This document shows positions 1 through 5,618 of a DNA stretch of 5,734 nucleotides, piece by piece. The notes beneath the pieces were generated by a model, which had not been told where the DNA came from, searched no databases, and saw only the letters and a list, made by a program, of their open reading frames with translations. The DNA is taken from assembly GCA_021821235.1 (NCBI GenBank), contig JAKACS010000245.1:1-5734 (forward strand), written 5' to 3'. The translations under genes and the position numbers were made by a program. The DNA comes from Bacillota bacterium (lineage in GTDB: Bacteria; Bacillota; Bacilli; Bacillales_B; DSM-18226). How positions within the stretch are numbered: the first letter of the stretch is position 1; every line of letters starts with the position of its first letter.

Positions 1-765
1 TGTATTGATTTCACCGTTGTGGATCAAATAGCGGTTTGGGTGTGCTCTTTCCCAGCTTGGAAATGTATTCGTGCTAAAGCGCGAATGCACTAAAGCAAAA
101 GCCGAAACAAACAGCTCATTTTGCAGATCTAAATAAAACGCATCAACCTGTTCTGGCTTCAACAGCCCTTTATAAACGATCGTTCGGCTCGATAGGCTGG
201 CGAAATAAAACCGGTAACCTGATTCCTTTGACCATTTTTCAGCTTGTTTCCGAATCACGTACAATTTCCGTTCAAAGGATAAAGAATCCATGCGATTCTC
301 GGCATCACCAATAAACAATTGGCGAATCACCGGACAGCTTCCCTGGGCCGCTCTTCCGATTTTTTCAGCATCAACAGGCACCGTTCGCCAGCCAAGCGCT
401 GTTTGCCCTTCCTGTTCAACTAATTGCTGAATAACCGTTTCAGCTTTGTTCCGCTCAGCATCATTTTTTGAGAAAAACAGCATCCCGACAGCGTATTTTC
501 CTTTTTCAGGCAAGTTCATTTCTGAACATTCTTGCCGGAAAAATAAATCCGGTATCTGAACCATCATTCCCGCGCCATCGCCTGTTAACGGGTCACTCCC
601 CTGTCCGCCGCGATGATTTAGTTGACAAAGCATTTTTAGCCCTTTTTCCACAATATCATGTGTGGCTTTCCCTTTTAGATGAGCATACAAACCGATTCCA
701 CAGGCATCATGTTCAAATTCAGGACGATAAAGGCCTTGTGCTTTTGGTAGTTGATGAAATGTCAT
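1..765 (-). CDS. gltA: Glutamate synthase large subunit, N-terminal part (cut by window edge)
   Basis: NADPH-dependent glutamate synthase (GOGAT) large subunit, which converts 2-oxoglutarate and glutamine into two glutamates in the cytoplasm, in complex with the small subunit. Only the first 255 codons are visible, of roughly 1,500 in the family, and all are in frame. They cover the class II (Ntn) glutamine amidotransferase domain. DACGIG puts the nucleophile at Cys22, so a 21-residue propeptide should be removed. Further hallmarks are LNHRGGQGSDPLTGDGAG (about residues 50-67), FALVHSRFSTNTFPSWERAHPNRY near 223-246 (first and last residues given in part) and HNGEINT at the cut. The ATG at 765 is preceded by AGGAG (775-779) with 9-nt spacing, and the protein starts like B. 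subtilis GltA (MT.. PKAQGLYRPEFE). It is transcribed divergently from gltC, its activator. The symbol follows Bacillus usage; elsewhere the subunit is gltB. No lesion is seen. Confidence 0.96.
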   Translation of the reverse strand, partial: MTFHQLPKAQGLYRPEFEHDACGIGLYAHLKGKATHDIVEKGLKMLCQLNHRGGQGSDPLTGDGAGMMVQIPDLFFRQECSEMNLPEKGKYAVGMLFFSKNDAERNKAETVIQQLVEQEGQTALGWRTVPVDAEKIGRAAQGSCPVIRQLFIGDAENRMDSLSFERKLYVIRKQAEKWSKESGYRFYFASLSSRTIVYKGLLKPEQVDAFYLDLQNELFVSAFALVHSRFSTNTFPSWERAHPNRYLIHNGEINT

Positions 766-780
766 TTGCAATCGCTCCTG

Positions 781-809
781 TTGATTATTGTCGAAATATT
801 TTCTATAAA
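781..809 (+). promoter_or_regulatory. Probable sigma-A promoter of gltC
   Basis: TTGATT (781-786), a 17-nt spacer and TATAAA (804-809) make a near-consensus vegetative promoter, with a predicted start near 816 and an untranslated leader of about 80 nt before gltC. It overlaps the start region of the opposing gltA promoter. In B. subtilis the gltA and gltC promoters overlap in the same way, and GltC represses its own gene while activating gltA. Confidence 0.6.
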
Positions 810-811
810 CT

Positions 812-840
812 ATTTTAGGTTTTCTTACTAATACAAACAA
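812..840 (-). promoter_or_regulatory. Probable sigma-A promoter of gltA
   Basis: On the minus strand TTGTTT (840-835) is separated by exactly 17 nt from TAAAAT (817-812), which predicts a start near position 805 and a leader of about 40 nt. The poor -35 box fits a promoter that needs an activator, as known for gltA in B. subtilis with GltC. The predicted start falls inside the -10 box of the opposing gltC promoter, so the two promoters cannot easily be occupied together. Seen by eye only; no start site is measured. Confidence 0.55.
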
Positions 841-862
841 TATATAATTTATATCAAATCAA

Positions 863-878
863 TCTAATATTTATATGA
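863..878. promoter_or_regulatory. Candidate GltC (LysR-type) recognition site
   Basis: The imperfect dyad TCTAATATTTATATGA has the LysR-type T-N11-A pattern (T863, A875) and matching ends (TC..GA). It is centred about 65 bp upstream of the predicted gltA start, which is where LysR activators typically place their main recognition site. A second imperfect ATAT-N12-ATAT dyad lies at 851-870. The whole region is AT-rich, so chance symmetry is likely. I could not compare it with the experimentally defined GltC boxes. Confidence 0.35.
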
Positions 879-894
879 ATCAAAGGAGAAAAAA

Positions 895-1797
895 ATGGAG
901 CTTCGTCAATTACGTTATTTTGTAGAAGTCGCACAACGAGAGCATGTGACAGAGGCAGCCGAATTTCTAAACGTTGCTCAATCTGCTGTCAGCTATCAAA
1001 TTACGAAGCTGGAAGAGGAGCTAGGGGTTAAGCTATTAGAGCGGGTCGGTCGCAATATTAAAGTGACGCAGATCGGAACTATTTTTTTGCAATATGTCCT
1101 AACCGCCTTAAAAACGATTGAAGAAGCAAAGGAAAAAGTCGAAGAGTATCTTGACCCACAGGCAGGGACGATCAAAATTGGCTACCCGACAAGCCTCGCC
1201 CGTTATTGGCTGCCAAATGTAATTTCGGTTTATAAGGAAGATGTGCCGAACGTTACCTTCCATTTACGTCAAGGTTCCTATGCCTATTTAATCGATGCTG
1301 TTAAAAATGGTGAAATTGATTTAGCATTTCTTGGCCCTGTTCCGATGAAGGAACCTGATCTCGAGGCTAAGATTTTGTTTATGGAAACCATTGTTGCTTT
1401 GCTTCCCCATCGTCACCCACTAGCTGTTCGAAAAAGTTTGTCATTAAGTGATTTGCGGACAGACCCATTTGTCTTATTTCCAAAAGGGTATATCTTGCGG
1501 AAAATTGTGGTAGAAGCTTGTCGTGAAGCGGGCTTTGAACCAAATATTACGTCTGAAGGAGAAGATATGGATGCTTTAAAGGGGCTCGTGTCAGCAGGAA
1601 TTGGTGTCAGCCTGCTGCCTGAGAGCACTTTTTATGACTCCGTTCCCCGCTTTTCCGTCAAAATTCCAATTGAATCGCCAACGGTCATGCGAACGGTTGG
1701 TGTGATTATTCCAAAAAACAGGGAAATTGCACCAGCCGAAAAGAATTTCTATCACTTTCTTATCCAATTTTTCAACAAGCTGAATCAGTACAAATAA
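895..1797 (+). CDS. gltC: LysR-family transcriptional activator of glutamate synthase (GltC)
   Basis: Dimeric or tetrameric LysR-type regulator of the divergent gltAB operon. At 300 residues it has the length of B. subtilis GltC. It begins MELRQLRYFVEVAQREHV, with the helix-turn-helix at about residues 18-37 (AAEFLNVAQSAVSYQITKLE) and a linker helix to about residue 88. The effector-binding domain follows, with the family-typical stretches GYPTSLA (97-103), LRQGSY, LLGPVP-like FLGPVP, FVLFPKG and EGEDMDALKGLVSAGIGVSL. The end, QFFNKLNQYK, resembles the GltC C-terminus. AAAGGAG (882-888) lies 6 nt before the ATG. In B. subtilis GltC activates with 2-oxoglutarate, is inhibited by glutamate and is restrained by the glutamate dehydrogenase RocG; whether RocG exists here is unknown. 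The recognition helix carries Tyr34 where B. subtilis has Arg, so operator contacts may differ slightly. Confidence 0.96.
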   Translation: MELRQLRYFVEVAQREHVTEAAEFLNVAQSAVSYQITKLEEELGVKLLERVGRNIKVTQIGTIFLQYVLTALKTIEEAKEKVEEYLDPQAGTIKIGYPTSLARYWLPNVISVYKEDVPNVTFHLRQGSYAYLIDAVKNGEIDLAFLGPVPMKEPDLEAKILFMETIVALLPHRHPLAVRKSLSLSDLRTDPFVLFPKGYILRKIVVEACREAGFEPNITSEGEDMDALKGLVSAGIGVSLLPESTFYDSVPRFSVKIPIESPTVMRTVGVIIPKNREIAPAEKNFYHFLIQFFNKLNQYK

Positions 1798-1821
1798 TCG
1801 GCTGAAAGACAAATAGACGAT

Positions 1822-1843
1822 CCCTTCATTCGAAGGGGTTTTT
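1822..1843 (+). terminator. Rho-independent terminator after gltC
   Basis: CCCTTC (1822-1827), a 4-nt ATTC loop and GAAGGG (1832-1837) form a perfect 6-bp stem, followed by G and TTTTT. It lies 24 nt after the gltC stop and should separate gltC from the decarboxylase gene, which therefore probably has its own promoter in 1844-1900. Confidence 0.85.
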
Positions 1844-1900
1844 ACATGATTGGCTTCTAGATTATGGATATCGATCATACTTATTAACGAGCTGTTGAAT

Positions 1901-1908
1901 AAGGAGGG
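1901..1908 (+). promoter_or_regulatory. Strong ribosome binding site that fixes the decarboxylase start
   Basis: AAGGAGGG lies 5 nt before the ATG at 1914. It is the only good Shine-Dalgarno sequence in this area. The internal ATG pair at 2115/2118, where an ordinary glutamate decarboxylase could begin, has only a weak GCGGG upstream. This supports translation of the CotJA-like leader as part of the protein. Confidence 0.85.
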
Positions 1909-1913
1909 CATTC

Positions 1914-3488
1914 ATGGTCAGTCATTTTAAAAGGAAGACATATAGTACTCCGCCTCATTTACATTTAGGATATCAGCCGCCAAATCTCTTACAGTTTGCG
2001 CCTGAAGATGCATTAAAGTTAGGAACCTTATGGAAACCATTGTATGATCCATATAACACTGATTGCCGACCGGCAAAGAAAAGCTCTCCGGCTTGGCATC
2101 TTGGCCGCGGGCAAATGATGCTCCCATACGAATTTTCCATAAATCCTCCCTTCGTCCGCAATACAGAAAAATCTATTCCGCATCTTCGTATGCCAGATGA
2201 AGGCATGTCCTCCGAGGACGCGTATCAAATGATCCGCGCTAAAGTCGGTTCTGATGGTAATGCCCATCTTAACTTGGCCACATTCGTTACAACCTGGATG
2301 GATCCTTCCGCAAATCGCTTATACACCGAATCGGCCAATAAGAATTTGATCGATAAAGATGAATATCCGCAGACAGCGCGGATAGAGGAACAATGTGTCC
2401 GAATGTTAGCTGATCTTTGGCATGCGCCTAATCCGCTTGATGCAATTGGCGTTTCAACAATAGGATCGTCGGAAGCCTGTATGCTCGGAGGCTTAGCTCT
2501 AAAGCGGCGCTGGCAAAAGGCGCGAAAGCAGCAAGCGAAGCCAATTGAACGGCCAAATATCGTATTTAGTTCTGCTGTCCAGGTCGTTTGGAAAAAATTC
2601 GCCAACTATTGGGACATTGAGCCGTGCTATGTAACTATTAGGCCGGATCAGCCATTTATGGATCCCGCTGGTGTGCTTACCGCAGTAGATGAAAATACAA
2701 TTGGAGTGGTACCGACTCTCGGAGTGACTTATACAGGCCTTTATGAACCGGTTGCTGCTATTTCGAAAGCCTTGGACGAGCTGCAATCCAGAACAGGCCT
2801 TGATATCCCGATCCATGTTGATGCAGCTTCAGGCGGATTTGTAGCCCCGTTCTTACAGCCAGATATCGTTTGGGATTTTCAATTGCCCAGAGTAAAATCG
2901 ATCAATGTGTCCGGACATAAATATGGATTGGTTTACTCTGGAATTGGATGGATCATTTGGCGTAAGCCTGAAGATCTCCCTGAGGATCTTATCTTTCGGG
3001 TGTCGTATTTAGGCGGCAACATGGAGACGTTTTCTCTGAATTTTTCTCGACCCAGTGCCCAAGTGATCCTGCAATATTACAACTTTCTTCATTTGGGTAG
3101 AGAGGGGTATTATGAGGTACACAAGGCTTCACAAACCGTAGCACAATTCCTGAGCAAAGCGATTCAAGACATGGAGCCGTTTGAACTATTTACCGATGGA
3201 TCAGATATTCCGGTATTGTCATGGCGGTTGAAGGAAGGCTATACATCTAAATGGAGTCTTTACGACTTGTCCCGGCAGTTGCGGACAGTTGGCTGGCAAG
3301 TCCCTGCCTATCCGTTACCCCCCAGCATGGAAGATGTTACGCTGATGCGCGTCGTCGTTCGCAATGGGTTTTCCATGGACTTGGCACAATTCTTTTTGAT
3401 GAACCTTATTCAGGCCGTTTCGATTTTGGACTCATCTGATAGCTTTGTCCTACATGACTCAAAGTACGGCAACAGTTTTCATCATTGA
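1914..3488 (+). CDS. Glutamate decarboxylase with an N-terminal CotJA-like (spore coat) segment
   Basis: PLP-dependent (group II) enzyme predicted to convert L-glutamate to GABA and CO2. The catalytic part (about 70-524) follows E. coli GadB with an offset of about 60. It has ATF near Thr123/Phe124, the cofactor phosphate site TIGSSEACMLGG (Ser185, Ser186), VTYTG (Thr272), HVDAASGGF (Asp303, contacting the pyridine nitrogen), SGHKYG with the PLP lysine at Lys336, FSRP, and RGWQVP-like VGWQVPAY. The tail NSFHH resembles the E. coli NSFKHT tail, whose His465 closes the active site at neutral pH. The length is 524 residues against about 466 in E. coli. The excess lies at the N-terminus, where residues 5-48 resemble CotJA; residues 49-69 look like a linker. 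The strong ribosome binding site sets the start at the CotJA-like end. No gadC antiporter is adjacent. Decarboxylase identity is near certain; the fusion reading is good but rests on motif memory. The symbol is left blank because the fusion is unusual (nearest: gadB). Confidence 0.93.
   Translation: MVSHFKRKTYSTPPHLHLGYQPPNLLQFAPEDALKLGTLWKPLYDPYNTDCRPAKKSSPAWHLGRGQMMLPYEFSINPPFVRNTEKSIPHLRMPDEGMSSEDAYQMIRAKVGSDGNAHLNLATFVTTWMDPSANRLYTESANKNLIDKDEYPQTARIEEQCVRMLADLWHAPNPLDAIGVSTIGSSEACMLGGLALKRRWQKARKQQAKPIERPNIVFSSAVQVVWKKFANYWDIEPCYVTIRPDQPFMDPAGVLTAVDENTIGVVPTLGVTYTGLYEPVAAISKALDELQSRTGLDIPIHVDAASGGFVAPFLQPDIVWDFQLPRVKSINVSGHKYGLVYSGIGWIIWRKPEDLPEDLIFRVSYLGGNMETFSLNFSRPSAQVILQYYNFLHLGREGYYEVHKASQTVAQFLSKAIQDMEPFELFTDGSDIPVLSWRLKEGYTSKWSLYDLSRQLRTVGWQVPAYPLPPSMEDVTLMRVVVRNGFSMDLAQFFLMNLIQAVSILDSSDSFVLHDSKYGNSFHH
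1926..2057 (+). other. CotJA-like domain within the decarboxylase (residues 5-48)
   Basis: Residues 9-23 read TYSTPPHLHLGYQPP and residues 33-47 read ALKLGTLWKPLYDPY, linked by a QFAPED stretch. This order (YxTPP-L-G-QPPNL, QFxPxEAL, GTLW, YDPY) is the pattern I know from Bacillus CotJA, a small sigma-E-dependent inner spore-coat protein encoded with CotJB and CotJC. The usual CotJA N-terminus, with a Pro/Cys-rich DPCPP segment, is missing. None of this is found in GadB-type enzymes. No cotJB or cotJC is in the window. Confidence 0.72.
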
Positions 3489-3496
3489 CTTTTATT

Positions 3497-3528
3497 AAAA
3501 CAATTTGGAATGACTTTTAATTGTTTTT
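3497..3528 (+). terminator. Possible weak terminator after the decarboxylase gene
   Basis: AAAACAATT (3497-3505) pairs perfectly with AATTGTTTT (3519-3527) across a 13-nt loop, starting 8 nt after the stop codon, and the 3' arm itself ends in a T run. The 9-bp stem has a single G-C pair, so it is a weak hairpin and termination may be leaky or depend on the repeat array that follows. Confidence 0.4.
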
Positions 3529-3546
3529 GTAGAAAAACTTCGAAAA

Positions 3547-3996
3547 TACGGGAAATTCATGCGCGTATAAGCGGGATTCAGGAATTATTTTCCTAGTATA
3601 TGGGAAATTCAGTCGTGAAAAGACGCGATTCGGGAACCATTCTCCTAACATTTGAGAAATTCGGTCACGAATAAGTGCGATTTGGGAGCCACTATCCTAG
3701 CATTTGGGAAATTTGGTCGCGGAAAGACGCAATCCGGGAACCATTCTCCTAACATTTGGGAAATTCGGTCGCGAATATGTGCGTTTCGGGAGCCATTCCC
3801 CTAGAATTTGGGGAATTTGGTCCCGAATAAGTGCGATTCACGCACTATTCTCCTAACATTCGGGAAATTTGGTCGTAAAAAGGCGCGATTCGCACACTAT
3901 CCCCCTAAAAAAAGGAATTTAAACTCGAGAATAAGCGGGAATCGCGCACCTTTTTCCTAAAAACGGGAAATCTGGTCGTGAAAAGACCCGAATCGC
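3547..3996. repeat. Array of nine degenerate 52-bp tandem repeats between convergent genes
   Basis: Units begin at 3547, 3599, 3651, 3703, 3755, 3807, 3859, 3911 and 3962. Seven spacings are exactly 52 bp and one is 51; the ninth copy is partial. The unit is roughly TTTGGGAAATTCGGTCGCGA, then ATAAGTGCGATTCGGGAACC, then ATTCTCCTAACA. Units are head to tail with no spacers. Two flavours exist: A (GAAAAGACGCGATT: units 2, 4, 7, 9) and B (GAATAAGTGCGATT: units 1, 3, 5, 6, 8). Outer units and units 6-9 are more diverged, with CGCGCAC-type sequence replacing GGGAACC. The 52-bp period is not divisible by three and no plausible coding frame runs through it. The array fills the gap between the decarboxylase stop (3488) and the dipeptidase stop (4013) almost exactly. 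I see no ORF, transposase end or known RNA in it. Function is unknown. Confidence 0.93.
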
Positions 3997-4012
3997 GTGG
4001 CGGCTTTGACAA

Positions 4013-5380
4013 TTATTGTGCGACCAGTTCTAAAAATGAGCAAATGGTTAAAATGCCCTTATCAAAATTTTCCAAGTTAAAATGCTCATTTGGTGCATGG
4101 AGGTTTTCATCCGGCAAACCGAATCCCATCAATACCACGGGAGCTTTCAGCGATTGGTTGAAATCCGAGACAATCGGAATCGAGCCGCCTTCCCGTTTGT
4201 AGACTGGTGATCTGCCATACACGTGCTCATAGGCCTCTGCTGCTTTTTGGATCATTGGGCTGTCGATCGGCGTCAAAAACGGATTGCCCGTATCCTGGAG
4301 GGTTATTTTTACCGTACAGCCTTTTGGCGCCTGTTCGTCTATATGCTTTTTGACCAATTGCTGGATCTCTTCCGGCTGTTGGTGATGAACAAGGCGGCAG
4401 GTGATTTTGGCATGGGCTTCGCTCGGGATGACCGTTTTCGTCCCTTCACCCTGAAATCCGCCCGATATGCCGTTGATTTCCAATGTCGGCCTGGAACTAA
4501 TCCGCTCGCGGTAAGGAACGCCGTTTTCCCCTCCCGTTAATTCGGTTATTCCTAACGAATGCTTCAGCTTTTCTTCATCAAAGCCCAGTTCTTCCATTTG
4601 TTTCTTTTCAACGTTTGTCAGTTCAACGACATCATCGTAAAAATGAGCAACATTCACCTTTCCATTTGCATCATGCAAGGTCGAAAGCAGTTGAACCATT
4701 AAGTGAATCGCATTTTGCACGCCGCCCCCGAACATGCCGGAATGCAAATCAGAATTTGCTGTTTTCAGGGAAACTTCAAGCGCACAAAGGCCGCGCAGCG
4801 AATACGTGATAGCCGGCACCCCCCTCTCCCACATATCGGAATCGGAAATGACCACGGCATCACAGGCTAACTTTTCTTTATTCTCAGCCAAAAATGGCGG
4901 CAAATGAGGGCTGCCGATTTCTTCTTCACCTTCAATGCAAAACTTTATATTGACCGGCAATTTTCCAGCCGATTGCAATAAAGTTTCAACGGCTTTAATA
5001 TGGAGGAACAACTGACCTTTGTCATCGGTCGCTCCTCTGGCAAAAATCTTTTCAGCACGGATCGCCGGTTCAAACGGAGGTGTTTCCCACAGATTTACTG
5101 GGTCCACAGGCTGGACATCGTAATGACCGTACACCAGTACCGTCGGGGCATTTTCTTGATGGAGCCAGTCGGCATACACAATGGGATGGCCGTCTGTCTG
5201 GATGATTTCCACATGTTCCATGCCAATCGCCGTTAATTTTTCGGCGAGCCAAGAGGCTGCTTTTTGCACGTCCTGTTTATGCTCCGATAAGGAACTGACG
5301 CTGGGAATCCGGAGCAATTCTTTTAGCTCCTCAAGATTTTGTTGCTGATTTTTTGCCAAAAGCTCAGATACTGAATTCAT
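4013..5380 (-). CDS. M20-family zinc dipeptidase
   Basis: Cytoplasmic di-zinc peptidase of the M20 family, carnosinase/DUG-like branch, expected to hydrolyse dipeptides; no signal peptide is seen. The 455 residues are full length for the family. All expected ligands are visible by comparison with mammalian CN2: His86 with Asp88 in YGHYDVQP, bridging Asp119 in ARGATDDKG, catalytic base Glu153 and ligand Glu154 in EGEEEIGS, Asp180 in VISDSD, and His428 in NLHAPNEH. The lid/dimerisation domain (about residues 200-320) opens with DLHSGMFGGG; its His213 matches the residue that reaches into the partner active site. The ATG at 5380 is preceded by AAAGGTGATC (5383-5392), an excellent ribosome binding site. 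The gene stands alone, convergent with the decarboxylase and separated from it by the repeat array; no clear terminator follows its stop. Exact substrate is not determinable. It is distinct from PepV as far as I can judge. Confidence 0.93.
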   Translation of the reverse strand: MNSVSELLAKNQQQNLEELKELLRIPSVSSLSEHKQDVQKAASWLAEKLTAIGMEHVEIIQTDGHPIVYADWLHQENAPTVLVYGHYDVQPVDPVNLWETPPFEPAIRAEKIFARGATDDKGQLFLHIKAVETLLQSAGKLPVNIKFCIEGEEEIGSPHLPPFLAENKEKLACDAVVISDSDMWERGVPAITYSLRGLCALEVSLKTANSDLHSGMFGGGVQNAIHLMVQLLSTLHDANGKVNVAHFYDDVVELTNVEKKQMEELGFDEEKLKHSLGITELTGGENGVPYRERISSRPTLEINGISGGFQGEGTKTVIPSEAHAKITCRLVHHQQPEEIQQLVKKHIDEQAPKGCTVKITLQDTGNPFLTPIDSPMIQKAAEAYEHVYGRSPVYKREGGSIPIVSDFNQSLKAPVVLMGFGLPDENLHAPNEHFNLENFDKGILTICSFLELVAQ

Positions 5381-5413
5381 TTGATCACCTTTTTCTTATG
5401 TATTCCTTTTTAT

Positions 5414-5441
5414 TTTATACAAAAAAAGCGAGAAATCCCAA
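5414..5441 (-). promoter_or_regulatory. Possible sigma-A promoter of the dipeptidase gene
   Basis: On the minus strand TTGGGA (5441-5436), a 16-nt spacer and TATAAA (5419-5414) lie about 35 nt upstream of the start codon. The -10 box is good and the -35 box matches 4 of 6 positions. An alternative TTGCAC at 5452-5447 is too far from this -10 box. The remaining intergenic sequence to 5607 shows no gene, riboswitch motif or T-box that I recognise. Confidence 0.45.
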
Positions 5442-5599
5442 TACCGGTGCAAATAAATATAGTTCATAAGCTGCCGGCAATGGATATTTTTTATTCCTCC
5501 GATTATTTAATCATTCCCTTCAACCATTTCAAGCTTGTGAAATTAGCAGGTCCTACCTCATCTGTTGAAGGCAAATGTTTAATTCACAGATTAGGAGAC

Positions 5600-5618
5600 T
5601 CCGTAAATCACTTACGGA
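5600..5618. other. Perfect 7-bp hairpin overlapping the Nudix gene stop codon
   Basis: TCCGTAA (5600-5606) and TTACGGA (5612-5618) form a perfect inverted repeat around a 5-nt loop that holds most of the stop codon of the minus-strand gene. No T run follows on either strand, so it is not a standard intrinsic terminator. It may protect the mRNA 3' end or be chance. Confidence 0.5.

Noticed and set aside
468..818. 116-codon plus-strand frame
   Set aside because: It is antisense to gltA, whose frame is intact and strongly conserved, and has no ribosome binding site support.
1876..1884. Sigma-E-like -10 box (CATACTTAT) before the decarboxylase
   Set aside because: It would fit a CotJA-type gene, but no acceptable -35 box lies 13-15 nt upstream (only a 5/7 match, GATTATG, at 9 nt), and the sequence is AT-rich. 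Kept as a thought to test, not as a feature.
2115..2120. Internal start of a normal-length decarboxylase at ATG-ATG (Met68/Met69)
   Set aside because: Only a weak GCGGG precedes it, while the start at 1914 has AAGGAGGG at ideal spacing, and the upstream codons encode a recognisable domain.
3547..3996. CRISPR array
   Set aside because: Units are directly head to tail and similar over the full 52 bp; there are no unique spacers and no cas genes.
3978..4202. 74-codon plus-strand frame overlapping the repeat end and dipeptidase 3' end
   Set aside because: It lies antisense to a well-supported dipeptidase, starts in the repeat array, has no ribosome binding site and resembles nothing known.
5493..5512. 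Gene start on the minus strand suggested by GGAGGAA near 5500
   Set aside because: The strong Shine-Dalgarno-like sequence is followed by no ATG/GTG/TTG that opens more than a few codons.
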